64,000 nt of DNA, from NCBI GenBank assembly GCA_003583745.1, contig QXPY01000002.1, forward strand, positions 248,001-312,000. The letters are read 5' to 3'. Each line of letters starts with the position of its first letter. Position 1 is the first letter of the stretch. The position numbers and the translations under genes are program-made. Origin of the DNA: Rhodocyclales bacterium GT-UBC (lineage in GTDB: Bacteria; Pseudomonadota; Gammaproteobacteria; Burkholderiales; Rhodocyclaceae). A model generated the notes under the pieces. It did no database searches. It was not told where the DNA came from and was given only the letters and a program-made list of their open reading frames with translations. This document shows positions 17,135 to 25,142 of this stretch, piece by piece.

Positions 17135-17749
17135 CTAGCGAACGTTCACCTCAACCCGACGATTACGCGGCTCATCGATCCCATCCGGGGTTTTCACCAG
17201 CAAGTTCCGCTCGCCGTGCGAATCGACGGTGATCCGCTCCGGACTGAGATTGGTTTTACCGAGCAAATCCACCACCTGCTGCGCACGCTTCAAACCCAGT
17301 TTGTAATTCGCTTCGGCATCGCCGGCCGTATCGGTATGCCCGATCACCGAGATGTCAGGTGCCGGACGCCCCTTGATGTCATCCCTGATACGCGGCAGAT
17401 CGGCCTGCGACACTGCGGTCAGCGCAGCCCCGCCGGTCTCGAAATAAAGCAGGTAGGTCGCCGGCTTGCGAGGACTGGCGGCCAAGGCTACCCCGAAATC
17501 CCGATCAATCTGCGCCTGCTCGACTACAAAGGTCTTGCCCGCTGCACCGCCCAATTGGGCACCTTCGCGCGGCGCCTGCAGCACGGTCGTCCCTTGCGCA
17601 TTATTGACCACCACCTTGCCAACCGAACCGTCCTCGTCCGGTAACAGCACGACATAGGACTTGCTGGCACAACCACTCAACCCGACCACACAAGCCACCA
17701 TGCAAGCCTGAATCAGGCGCTTCCGCTTAAGCAAAACATGCATCGACAT
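17135..17749 (-). CDS. OmpA-family peptidoglycan-binding lipoprotein
   Basis: 204 residues. A basic start and hydrophobic stretch end in a lipobox (VGLSGCAS, Cys about 27), so it is probably an outer-membrane lipoprotein. The C-terminal half is an OmpA-like domain with VIGHTDTAGDAEANYKLG and RRVEVNVR, which binds the peptide of peptidoglycan. It lies 3 bases downstream of the FecR-domain gene on the same strand and converges with the CHASE2 cyclase, with 9 bases between the stop codons. The three genes probably form an envelope-sensing module. Start 17749 is taken; Met3 at 17743 is an alternative. Confidence 0.88.
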   Translation of the reverse strand: MSMHVLLKRKRLIQACMVACVVGLSGCASKSYVVLLPDEDGSVGKVVVNNAQGTTVLQAPREGAQLGGAAGKTFVVEQAQIDRDFGVALAASPRKPATYLLYFETGGAALTAVSQADLPRIRDDIKGRPAPDISVIGHTDTAGDAEANYKLGLKRAQQVVDLLGKTNLSPERITVDSHGERNLLVKTPDGIDEPRNRRVEVNVR

Positions 17750-17752
17750 GGC

Positions 17753-18199
17753 TTAGTCCTCCGTCACGGCAACAACGAAATGAGTGCCTCGCACGCCAAT
17801 CGTGCCGGTTGGCGTACGTACATTGACCACATCGGGTTTCAACTTGGCAACCATCCCGGAAACATAATTCAACGACCCCTTGCGCACATTGGCGCCCAAC
17901 TTGAAATCGCCCTTGGCCGGGGCATAAAGGAATTCCTCGATAACCAGTTCGGTATCCGGCCCGATCGACAACAAGGTATTGTCTTTAAGCGTAATCCCGA
18001 GACTACCGGGCTTGCCTGTTTTCAAGACATCCTTGCGCTGCACGGGAGTTCCCGGCTGCGCCTTGACGATCTTGCCCGCCACCACCAGGTTCGCCTCACC
18101 ATCGGCAGTCTTGACGAAACCAATGATCGTATCGTCGGCCAACGCCCCGCCCATCGTCCCAACAGCGATGGCCATCCCCATGCATAAGTGTTTGAGCAT
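17753..18199 (-). CDS. FecR-domain periplasmic protein
   Basis: 148 residues with a signal peptide (cleavage near ALA-DD at about 21-22). The body is a FecR domain: IIGFVKTADGEANLV, then GSLGITLKDNTLLSIGPDTE, and RTPTGTIGVRGTHFVV at the end. Unlike FecR of iron regulation it has no cytoplasmic anti-sigma part and no membrane anchor. Such short exported FecR proteins commonly sit beside CHASE2 cyclases and OmpA-like proteins, as here, and probably act as a periplasmic sensory or structural partner. It is the first gene of a two-gene minus-strand operon; the promoter should lie just beyond 18200. Confidence 0.85.
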   Translation of the reverse strand: MLKHLCMGMAIAVGTMGGALADDTIIGFVKTADGEANLVVAGKIVKAQPGTPVQRKDVLKTGKPGSLGITLKDNTLLSIGPDTELVIEEFLYAPAKGDFKLGANVRKGSLNYVSGMVAKLKPDVVNVRTPTGTIGVRGTHFVVAVTED

Positions 18200-18356
18200 C
18201 TTCAGCTTTCTTTTGAGCAGTTGTCGAATGATTCAGGCAAACCACCCAGGCTGCATGGGCAGTAAATGCCAAACAGAAACTTTACCGGATAACGGCACGA
18301 CAGGCTGAAAATCCACATTTTTTTCGACAAGCCTGAAATTTACCTATACGAAACCA

Positions 18357-18469
18357 ATTAACTATGTAACAATGCGCCATCTCTTGAATTAGAGACCCTG
18401 CCGGAATCGAATGCCTTCGGTGGAGGAGACAACATTACAAACAAGCCCGCTATGACGGGCTTCTTTTTT
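18357..18469 (+). ncRNA. Candidate small RNA ending in an intrinsic terminator
   Basis: A possible promoter (TCGACA-like -35 near 18324-18329, TATACG -10 at 18345-18350) is followed by about 110 bases with a small inverted repeat (CTCT/AGAG), an exposed GGAGGAGA stretch and a strong terminator. No open frame fits. This is a pattern-based suggestion only; the transcript start is a guess. Confidence 0.25.
18443..18469 (+). terminator. Rho-independent terminator, plus strand
   Basis: A 7-bp stem (AAGCCCG / CGGGCTT) with a short loop is followed by CTTTTTT. No annotated plus-strand gene ends just before it, which is why a small RNA is suspected upstream. Confidence 0.7.
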
Positions 18470-18550
18470 GCCTGTACAAAACAGGCGACCGACGGTCCTG
18501 CATCATCTAGTCCCGTATTTCAATTTTCTGTACGGAGAAAACTGGGACGA

Positions 18551-18575
18551 AAAAAAGCCCGCACTAGGCGGGCTT
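18551..18575 (-). terminator. Rho-independent terminator for the iac minus-strand operon
   Basis: Read on the minus strand, AAGCCCGC and GCGGGCTT form an 8-bp stem with a CTAGT loop, followed by six T. It lies about 175 bases after the hemerythrin stop, the last gene of the minus-strand operon. Confidence 0.7.
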
Positions 18576-18750
18576 AAATCCATTCTTGGAGGAGAAATGG
18601 AGGAGACAGGTTCATTGTGCCAGAAAAATGCTGCAGTGCAACATGTTAATTTGTATCCATGTGTAACAACAGCAAAACCGGGCACCCTCCCCTATCGCGT
18701 CAGGTACTGCAAGAGCGCTGATCGACTAACGGTATATCCCTTGACGGCAA

Positions 18751-19329
18751 TCAATTGCTGGCCAGGCCGATCGGCGCCGGGGCCAGTTCAAGGATGCGTT
18801 GATACAGTCGCTCCGCCTCTTCCTTGGGCTTGATGCCGAACAAGGGGTTGTCGTTTTCCAGGAAGGTGGCATCGATCTCGGCCCAGTCTTCCGGTAACAA
18901 CAAGGACTCGGCCAGCGGGATCAAGACCTCTTCCTCTGTTTTCATGTGCGCGTACTCGAAATCGATATACCGCCCGGCCGTCGAAAAAAAGTCCTCCCGC
19001 GCCCCGGCATCGTTCGCCTGGTAGCACAGCAACTGTTGCTTGAGCGTCTCGATCATCGGATAGCCCAAGGCATGCTCGCGCTCCAGTTTGGCGACCAGCG
19101 CTTCGGCATCGGGCGAACGGCGCCGGACGGCGGCAAAAAGATACTGGTCTTCCTTCGGGTGATGCCAACGATCCGGATAGGCCACGATGTAATCGAGAAT
19201 GGCCTTGAGCAGGGGAAAGTTCGGCGCCGCGCCGCCCTGAATTTCCTTGATCAGGTGACGCAGGGTGTAGAGAACCGCGGCAATCGCGAAATGCTCGTCT
19301 TTGATGATGCGAATGGCTTCGGGATACAT
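18751..19329 (-). CDS. Hemerythrin HHE-domain protein at the end of the iac operon
   Basis: 192 residues. The HHE cation-binding pattern is visible: His13 (IIKDEHFAI), His56/His57 and Glu60 (WHHPKED), His86 (LEREHALGYPMIE) and His128 with following Glu (YAHMKTEEE). It is expected to bind a di-iron centre. The start at 19329 is decided by GAAGGAA upstream; an in-frame extension to 19386 is not conserved-looking. It follows the hydroxyacid dehydrogenase gene by 19 bases, so it is the last gene of the oxygenase-rich operon. Oxygen or iron handling for the dioxygenase or flavin monooxygenase steps is a reasonable but unproven role. Confidence 0.85.
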   Translation of the reverse strand: MYPEAIRIIKDEHFAIAAVLYTLRHLIKEIQGGAAPNFPLLKAILDYIVAYPDRWHHPKEDQYLFAAVRRRSPDAEALVAKLEREHALGYPMIETLKQQLLCYQANDAGAREDFFSTAGRYIDFEYAHMKTEEEVLIPLAESLLLPEDWAEIDATFLENDNPLFGIKPKEEAERLYQRILELAPAPIGLASN

Positions 19330-19348
19330 AGGAATTTCCTTCAAAAAA

Positions 19349-20485
19349 TTAGCGGTACAGAACCTGTGGGCCGACCGCTGCCACATCGCAGGTTCCGGTC
19401 AACGCCATCGAAACATCAAGCTCCTTGCGGATCAGCGCGAGGGCCAGTTCAACCCCTTCCTTGCTCATGGCCCCCAGGCCATAGAGGAAAGCCTTGCCGA
19501 TCATCACCCCACGGGCACCGACGGCGAGCGCCTTGAGCACGTCCTGCCCACTGCGCACACCACCGTCGAAGAGAATTTCGCTACGCCCCCCCACCGCCTC
19601 GACGATAGCCGGCAAGGCTGCAATGCTGGAGATTGCGCCATCCAGCTGCCGGCCGCCATGATTCGACACGACGATGGCGTCGGCACCGGCCTCCACGGCC
19701 AGGCGCGCATCCTCGGGATCGAGAATGCCCTTGATAATCAGTTTTCCCGGCCATTGGGCCTTGATCCAGGCCACATCATCCCAACTCATCGCCGGTTCGA
19801 ACTGGGACATGATCCACTGCCCCATGCTGGTTTGTTTGTCCTGCTTGGGCAGGAAGCCGGCCAGATTGCCGAAGGTCAGCCGCCGCCCCAGCAACTGCTT
19901 GATTCCCCAGGCCGGTTTGGTGGCGAGATCAAGCACATTGGCGGCCGTCAGCCGGGGTGGCACCGTCAGGCCATTTTTCAGATCGCGATGACGCTGCCCC
20001 TGAATCTGCAGGTCGGCGGTCAGGACCAGGGCCGAACACCGGGCCTGCCGGGCACGCTGGATCAGGGCGCTGACAAAATCCCGGTCGCGCATCACGTAAA
20101 GCTGAAACCAGAAGGGCTTGCTGCAATGGGCGGCGACATCCTCGATCGAGCAGATCGACATCGTACTCAGCGTAAAAGGCACGCCGGCCGATTCCGCCGC
20201 CTGCGCCGCCAGAATCTCGCCACGGGCATGCACCAGCCCGGTCAAGCCGGTCGGCGCAATGATCAACGGCATCGCAGCCGGTTCGCCAACCAGCGTGCAA
20301 GCCAGATTGCGTTGCGAGACATCGACCATGACCCGCTGCCGCAGACGCAAGGCCTGCAGGTCGCGACGATTGTCATCCAGCGTCAGTTCGTCATACGAAC
20401 CGCGATCGACGTAATCGAAAATGGCCCGCGGCACCCGCCGCCTGGCCAACTGACGCAAATCTTCGTTGCACGCGATGACCGGCAT
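19349..20485 (-). CDS. FMN-dependent alpha-hydroxyacid dehydrogenase/oxidase
   Basis: 378 residues of the glycolate oxidase, L-lactate dehydrogenase (LldD) and mandelate dehydrogenase family. It is a TIM barrel with PLIIAPTGLTGLVHARGE (FMN phosphate region), the active-site His/Arg in VVSNHGGRQLDG, the second phosphate loop ILFDGGVRSGQDVLKALAVG, and PFWFQLYVMRDRD. It oxidises an L-2-hydroxyacid to the 2-oxoacid, passing electrons to O2 or quinone. Only one base separates it from iacG, so it belongs to the iac operon although it is not one of the classical iac genes. A mandelate-like intermediate from the oxindole ring is an attractive substrate, but lactate or glycolate cannot be excluded. 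Confidence 0.85.
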   Translation of the reverse strand: MPVIACNEDLRQLARRRVPRAIFDYVDRGSYDELTLDDNRRDLQALRLRQRVMVDVSQRNLACTLVGEPAAMPLIIAPTGLTGLVHARGEILAAQAAESAGVPFTLSTMSICSIEDVAAHCSKPFWFQLYVMRDRDFVSALIQRARQARCSALVLTADLQIQGQRHRDLKNGLTVPPRLTAANVLDLATKPAWGIKQLLGRRLTFGNLAGFLPKQDKQTSMGQWIMSQFEPAMSWDDVAWIKAQWPGKLIIKGILDPEDARLAVEAGADAIVVSNHGGRQLDGAISSIAALPAIVEAVGGRSEILFDGGVRSGQDVLKALAVGARGVMIGKAFLYGLGAMSKEGVELALALIRKELDVSMALTGTCDVAAVGPQVLYR

Positions 20486-20486
20486 C

Positions 20487-20984
20487 TCAGGCAGCCCCGC
20501 CGGCGGCACCGAGGTGATGGTAACTGCGATTGAAATAGACCAGCCCCGGCTTCGGCTCGCTCTGCTGCATCTCGACCACTTCGCAGAAGAAAATGGTGTG
20601 CGAACCGATCTCTTCGATCTGGGCAATGCGACAGTCGAAGCTGACCAGCGCATCGGCAAACACCGGGCTACCGGTTTCCAGCACGCTGCATTCGGTGCTG
20701 GCAAAGCGCGCTTCCATCGAAATCTCGCGATTGGAGAAGACGCCGGACAAGTCTTGCTGCCCGGCCGACAGCAGATTGACGCAAAGTACGCCGTTATCGA
20801 CAAAAAACGGATGTGCGTAGGAAGAACGATTCATGCACACCAGCAAGGTCGGTGGTTGATCGGTCACGGTACAAACGGCGGTCGCAGTAAAGCCGGCCTT
20901 GCCGCGCGGACCATCGGTGGTGATGACATTGACGGCACCGGCCAGCATGGCCATGCCGTTGCGATAACGGGCGACTTCCAGCAT
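20487..20984 (-). CDS. iacG: Flavin reductase, IacG-like
   Basis: 165 residues of the HpaC/RutF flavin reductase family (FMN-binding split barrel), with INVITTDG-like NVITTDGPRGKAGFTATAV and the C-terminal YFNRSYHHLG. It reduces FMN or FAD with NAD(P)H and supplies reduced flavin to a partner monooxygenase, presumably IacA. The ATG at 20984 is chosen over a TTG at 20990 because AAGGAG lies six bases before it. It is the ninth gene of the minus-strand operon and keeps the order F-G seen in known iac clusters. Confidence 0.85.
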   Translation of the reverse strand: MLEVARYRNGMAMLAGAVNVITTDGPRGKAGFTATAVCTVTDQPPTLLVCMNRSSYAHPFFVDNGVLCVNLLSAGQQDLSGVFSNREISMEARFASTECSVLETGSPVFADALVSFDCRIAQIEEIGSHTIFFCEVVEMQQSEPKPGLVYFNRSYHHLGAAGGAA

Positions 20985-21003
20985 TTGCAACTCCTTTCGT
21001 CCC

Positions 21004-21960
21004 TTAAATATCCAGAACCAGCCTGGCTGTCCGTGCTCGCGAACAGCACAACAGGATCTGGTCGTTGTCCATCTTTTCCTCGTCGGTCAGATAAACGTCG
21101 CGATGATCCGGCGTCCCTTCGATCACGTCGCACAAACAGGTGCCGCAGACGCCCTGCTCGCAGGACACCTTGACCTTGATGCCGACCTTGGCCAGGGCAT
21201 CGACGATGCTCTGACCTTCCTCGACCCGGACCGTAGCGCCGGTGCGGCGTGCCTCGACCTCGAAGGCGGCCCCCGAACTGTCGGTCTCCACCTGGAAAAA
21301 CTCCCGGTGAATGGCCTCGTCGGCAAAGCCCAGCGCCTTGGCGCTGTCGATGACCCAACTCATGAATCCGGCCGGACCGCAGACATAAACGTGCGTCCCG
21401 CTATCCGGCGCGCCCAGGATGCGTCCCAGATCGAGGCTGGCCGCGCCTTCCTCGCCAAAATGGGTATGCACCCGATCACTGAAGGCGGATGCGGCCAGTT
21501 CATCGACAAAGGCACAAGCTTCACGACTGCGACCGCGGTAATGCAACTCGAAATCGGCGCCCTCGGCTGACAGGGCATGGGCCATGGCAATCATCGGCGT
21601 AATACCGATACCGCCGCCGATCAGGATGCTGCGCCGGGCTCCGCCGACCAGCGGAAAGTGATTGCGCGGCAGACTGACGAAAACCTCATCGCCTTCCTTC
21701 AGCGTGGCGTGCGCCGCCAGCGAACCGCCGCGCGACTGCGCGTCCTTGAGGATGCCCAAGCGGTAGATATCGCGCTGCGCCGGGTCGCTGCACAGGGAGT
21801 ACTGGCGGACCAGTTCGGGCGACAAATGGATGTCCACATGCGCCCCGGCTGAAAATGCCGGCAAAGCGCCGCCCGCCGCATCAACCAGGTCGAGCACCAT
21901 GATGCCGTGCCCCTGTTCCTGCCGTCGTTTGACGACAAGCTTGATCGTATCTTCTGCCAT
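21004..21960 (-). CDS. iacF: Ring-hydroxylating dioxygenase reductase, IacF-like
   Basis: 318 residues with the phthalate dioxygenase reductase/VanB layout: a flavin domain (RQYSLCSDP, 53-60), an NAD(P)H domain with GGGIGITPM (115-123), and a C-terminal plant-type [2Fe-2S] domain with CEQGVCGTC (Cys267, 272, 275) and the last ligand in LLCCSRA (Cys305/306). It carries electrons from NAD(P)H to the Rieske oxygenase IacCD. It lies between the SDR and the flavin reductase in the conserved iac order, 42 bases after iacE. Confidence 0.88.
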   Translation of the reverse strand: MAEDTIKLVVKRRQEQGHGIMVLDLVDAAGGALPAFSAGAHVDIHLSPELVRQYSLCSDPAQRDIYRLGILKDAQSRGGSLAAHATLKEGDEVFVSLPRNHFPLVGGARRSILIGGGIGITPMIAMAHALSAEGADFELHYRGRSREACAFVDELAASAFSDRVHTHFGEEGAASLDLGRILGAPDSGTHVYVCGPAGFMSWVIDSAKALGFADEAIHREFFQVETDSSGAAFEVEARRTGATVRVEEGQSIVDALAKVGIKVKVSCEQGVCGTCLCDVIEGTPDHRDVYLTDEEKMDNDQILLCCSRARTARLVLDI

Positions 21961-22002
21961 GTCGATCTCTTTTCTCTGTTGGTCTGGGGAATGACTAAGC
22001 GC

Positions 22003-22743
22003 TTAGCGCATGAAAATGCCGCCGTTCACATCCCAGGTCGCCCCGGTGGTGAAATCGGCATCCGGCGAAGCCAGTTGCACGGCAAGACTGGCCACGAATT
22101 TGGGATTGCCCAGGCGCTTCACCGGGATCGTCTCGATGATCCTGGCCAGACGCTCGGCCGGGACCGCGGCCCGGACCGAAGGCAACTCCATCGGACCGGG
22201 GGCAATCGCATTGACCGTGACATTGGCGGCACCCAGTTCGCGGGCAAAAATCTTGGTCAGCGTGATGATCGCCGACTTCGACGACGCATAATGCGCCCCC
22301 GAGGCCGTGCCGCCGTTCTGACCAGCCAGCGAGGCCAGGTTGATGATGCGGCCATAATTGGCCTTGGCCAAGGCGGCACCGAACACCTGACAACCAAAGA
22401 AGGTGCCACGCAGGTTGATGCTGATCACCCGGTCGAACTCCTCCGGGGTAATCTGCATCACCGGCGTCGTCGGGGTGATGGCGGCGTTATTGACCACCAC
22501 CTGCAAACCGCCCCATTTCGCTTCGACAGCCGCCAGCGCATCTTCGAAATCGGCCTTGCGGCTGACGTCGAGCTTGAGCGGCAAGATCCTGGCGGCATCG
22601 CCCGCCAGGCTGCCGGCGCCGCTCGCGGCAAGCGCCTCGCTGACGTCGGTGAGCACCACCTTATAGCCGGCATCGAGAAACGCCTGGGCAATGATCCAGC
22701 CCAAGCCCTGCGCCGCTCCGGTAACCAAGGCAACCTGGCTCAT
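22003..22743 (-). CDS. iacE: Short-chain dehydrogenase, IacE-like
   Basis: 246 residues of classical SDR. The cofactor loop TGAAQGLG is at 8-15 and NNAA at 85-88. The catalytic Ser138, Tyr152 and Lys156 appear in NLASLAG and YASSK. In the IAA pathway IacE acts with IacA in the early steps that convert IAA toward dioxindole-3-acetic acid. The start at 22743 (MSQVALVTGA) follows AAGGAG; a longer frame to 22785 is not used because it overlaps the upstream gene's end. It sits 10 bases after iacD. Confidence 0.87.
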   Translation of the reverse strand: MSQVALVTGAAQGLGWIIAQAFLDAGYKVVLTDVSEALAASGAGSLAGDAARILPLKLDVSRKADFEDALAAVEAKWGGLQVVVNNAAITPTTPVMQITPEEFDRVISINLRGTFFGCQVFGAALAKANYGRIINLASLAGQNGGTASGAHYASSKSAIITLTKIFARELGAANVTVNAIAPGPMELPSVRAAVPAERLARIIETIPVKRLGNPKFVASLAVQLASPDADFTTGATWDVNGGIFMR

Positions 22744-22753
22744 CTGATGCTCC

Positions 22754-23230
22754 TTAAAGGATGTAGGCGATGCCCTGCAGGGCATCGTCGGCGTTGATCA
22801 GGCGAATGATCTTGCGATCGATCTTGAAGCTGTCGCCGACCTTGACCAGTTCGAAGGTGACGTCAGCCGAGTAGTGGCGGATGGTTTCCTTCTTGAACTC
22901 GCACAGGTTCTGGGCGCAGCGGACGGTGACCCGGTCGGCGCTGTCTTCGAGAATACGGAAGCGCGACGTGGTACGGATCGTCCGCGCGGTCGGCACGGTC
23001 GAAATCGATTCGCCGCTGCCCAGTCGGTAGACCCGCTTCTCACGCATGGCGTGATTGTCGTAGGCGTAGTTGAGGGTGTTCAGGAAGTCGGTTTCGAGCG
23101 GATCGATCGGGATGATGTACAGCCCGTCGGCCGTCCACTGCTCCAGCCAGGACTGGAATTCGCCGTGATCCAGCATGTCGGCTTCCTGCCAGATGAATGC
23201 ACTTACTTGGGTGATCAGATTCGTATTCAT
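22754..23230 (-). CDS. iacD: Aromatic-ring-hydroxylating dioxygenase beta subunit, IacD-like
   Basis: 158 residues, typical of the small non-catalytic subunit of Rieske oxygenases (NTF2-like cone fold). Features include FIWQEADMLDHGEFQSWLE near the N-terminus, YIIPID, and VTVRCAQNLCEFKKETIRHYS. It assembles with the alpha subunit into an alpha3beta3 hexamer. The start at 23230 (MNTNLITQ) has a GGAAAAA upstream; the extension to 23281 overlaps iacC's end. It lies 26 bases downstream of the alpha-subunit gene. Confidence 0.88.
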   Translation of the reverse strand: MNTNLITQVSAFIWQEADMLDHGEFQSWLEQWTADGLYIIPIDPLETDFLNTLNYAYDNHAMREKRVYRLGSGESISTVPTARTIRTTSRFRILEDSADRVTVRCAQNLCEFKKETIRHYSADVTFELVKVGDSFKIDRKIIRLINADDALQGIAYIL

Positions 23231-23256
23231 GATTTTTTCCAGATTGGTTGGGCGAC

Positions 23257-24528
23257 TCAGGCAGTCATCAGTTTTTTCCACTGCTGATAGGCAGCGCGCA
23301 TCCCGGTTTCGGCACTGACGTCGCTACGCCGGCCGTCTTCGGTCTCGACCTCTTTGGGCAGGCCGCGGTTGAGCAGGATCCACAAGTCCTGACCGGCGCT
23401 GGCGCCCTTCTGGACGCGCTCCCAGGCTTCCGAATCGTCCGGTGTGCCAAAGCCCATCGGCCCCTGGAAATGCTCATGCATGCGCAGACGGGCGCGATTG
23501 GCCTCTTCCGGCCCGCCATCCATGGTCAGCACGACGTGATGGATCTCGGTCTGATCGACGGCAATCGGCTGCAGCACGCGGAAGAACGCCATCGAACAGG
23601 CAATGTTCGGGAAGATATTGAGATTGAAGCCGGAACCGCCAACCGCCCGCACGATGCGACGCACTTCCTCTTCGCTGTGCTTTTCGCGCAGTTGCTGGGC
23701 CAACTCCTCGAAGCGAGCCGGGATCGGCGCATCGAGATTGGCTTCCAGGTCGACCAGTTCGGGAATCATCACCATCACGCTGTGACCGTTGCCCAGATCC
23801 TCGACGTAGCCCGCCCCTTCGACGAAATCGAGCATGTCGAGCGTTTGCTGGTCCACCGAGGAGAGGAAGGATTTGTGCACGAGCGGGAAGTGATAAGCGT
23901 CGGTGGTGTTCTCGAGCTGGATCTTCCAGTTGCCCGGGAAGCGGAAACGATGCGCGTTGCCAGCCTTGACCGGATAACCGCCGCCTTGCTTCATGAACAG
24001 GTCCATCCACTTCTTGGCCGGGCCGAGATAGCTGTCCAGCGATTCGATATCGTCCTTGAAGGTGGCGAAGATCATGCCGGCGTATTCTTCGACGCGCAGA
24101 CCGACCAGCGGGTGGTCGCCTTTGTCGAGAATGTCGGCATAGCCTTCCGGATGCGGCACGCCGCGCAGCGAACCGTCCGTGGCGTAGCTCCAGCCGTGAT
24201 AGGGGCAAACGAAACTCGCCGTCTTGCCCTTCTTGTGCTCGCAAACCGTGGCGCCGCGGTGACGGCAACGGTTGAGCAGCACGTGCACCTTCATCTTGCG
24301 GTCGCGGGCGACGATCACCGGCTGCTTGCCGATATAAGTCGTCTTGAAACTGCCCGGCTCGGGGATTTCGCTGGTGTGGCCGACCCACACCCAGGTGCTG
24401 TAGAAAACCTTGTCCATCTCGTCGGCAAAGATGGCGGGATCGGTATAGAGCGAAGTGTGCACGCGGTCGTGCTTGACCAGTTCCTGGTAGTTGCAGCTGG
24501 CCTGGGCTGGTTTGATTTCAATCGTCAT
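23257..24528 (-). CDS. iacC: Rieske aromatic-ring-hydroxylating dioxygenase alpha subunit, IacC-like
   Basis: 423 residues. The Rieske [2Fe-2S] ligands are Cys88, His90 (NRCRHRGA) and Cys108, His111 (CPYHGWSY). The mononuclear iron site is in DAYHFPLVHKSF, with bridging Asp210, His213 and His218. The alpha subunit inserts O2 into an aromatic substrate; IacC is required for turning dioxindole-3-acetic acid into catechol. The start at 24528 (MTIEIKPAQA) is the first Met that fits the family, an upstream frame to 24672 being unlike oxygenases. Neighbours iacI upstream and iacD downstream match the known iac order. Confidence 0.9.
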   Translation of the reverse strand: MTIEIKPAQASCNYQELVKHDRVHTSLYTDPAIFADEMDKVFYSTWVWVGHTSEIPEPGSFKTTYIGKQPVIVARDRKMKVHVLLNRCRHRGATVCEHKKGKTASFVCPYHGWSYATDGSLRGVPHPEGYADILDKGDHPLVGLRVEEYAGMIFATFKDDIESLDSYLGPAKKWMDLFMKQGGGYPVKAGNAHRFRFPGNWKIQLENTTDAYHFPLVHKSFLSSVDQQTLDMLDFVEGAGYVEDLGNGHSVMVMIPELVDLEANLDAPIPARFEELAQQLREKHSEEEVRRIVRAVGGSGFNLNIFPNIACSMAFFRVLQPIAVDQTEIHHVVLTMDGGPEEANRARLRMHEHFQGPMGFGTPDDSEAWERVQKGASAGQDLWILLNRGLPKEVETEDGRRSDVSAETGMRAAYQQWKKLMTA

Positions 24529-24584
24529 GATTATTTCTTTCTGCTGAGGTTGAGCGAAGTCAGTCAAAAATCGTTTCGTCGGGT

Positions 24585-25106
24585 TTACTTGGGTACCGGT
24601 AGAAGGGCTGCTGCGTTCCAGTGATCGACCGGACGGCTGAACAGGTTCTCGGTACGGAAATGCGTCATGCACCAGATGCCTGCGTCGCAGCGGAAATCGA
24701 CCGTCAGGCGGGCAGCATTCAAGTGCGATTCACCGCTGTTGAAGGTCGAGGTCTGCAGCATCACCCAACTGCCCGTCGCCGCATCTCCGGTCTCCAGGCG
24801 GATCAACTCGGAGGTGAGGAAATGCACATTGAGGGCGAAATGCGCCGGCTCCACCATGTACTTGGCAAACATCTGACGGATCGCCGGCAGGCCGCTCAAA
24901 CGGCCGAAGGTGCCGGCGTACTTGTTGCCGATGCCTTCCCAGATCGCGTCGGCGGCAAACAGGCCCATCAGTTCGTCGAGCGGAGAGTCGATGCCCAACT
25001 GGTCGCACAGCACCATATAGCGGTTCATGCAGCCCCGTATGGCCTGCTCGGCTTCAAGCCGGGCCAGGCGGTTTTGCAGTTGCAGGATGATTTCGTCGGC
25101 AGACAT
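24585..25106 (-). CDS. iacI: SnoaL/NTF2-like protein, IacI-like
   Basis: 173 residues with an NTF2-like alpha+beta cone fold: a coiled N-terminal helix with LARLEAEQAIRGCMNRYMVL, followed by GLFAADAIWEGIG, and a C-terminal MTHFRTENLF strand. In known iac clusters iacI encodes such a SnoaL-like protein located between iacB and iacC, as here. It is thought to assist a later step after dioxindole-3-acetic acid, but its chemistry is not settled. The gene is 36 bases downstream of iacB. Confidence 0.8.
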   Translation of the reverse strand: MSADEIILQLQNRLARLEAEQAIRGCMNRYMVLCDQLGIDSPLDELMGLFAADAIWEGIGNKYAGTFGRLSGLPAIRQMFAKYMVEPAHFALNVHFLTSELIRLETGDAATGSWVMLQTSTFNSGESHLNAARLTVDFRCDAGIWCMTHFRTENLFSRPVDHWNAAALLPVPK

Positions 25107-25142
25107 CGGGAGCGGGCTCGCAGGTTTCTGGTAAAAAAGGGA

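Larger units (their letters stand above)
18200..18750. other. 551-base gene-poor region between fecR-like gene and the iac operon end
   Basis: No coding frame here has family similarity. The region holds two facing hairpin terminators (18443-18469 plus, 18551-18575 minus), a possible short plus-strand RNA before the first, and purine-rich GGAGGAGA motifs at 18422-18429, 18588-18595 and 18600-18607. The base composition is lower in GC than the surrounding genes. Confidence 0.5.

Noticed and set aside
18390..18470. Glycine or other known riboswitch before a purine-rich GGAGGAGA motif
   Set aside because: The conserved cores of known classes are missing and no coding frame follows for the element to control.
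18468..18833. 121-codon plus-strand frame between the fecR-like gene and the hemerythrin gene
   Set aside because: It reads through a terminator and into the antisense of the hemerythrin gene; no RBS and no family similarity.
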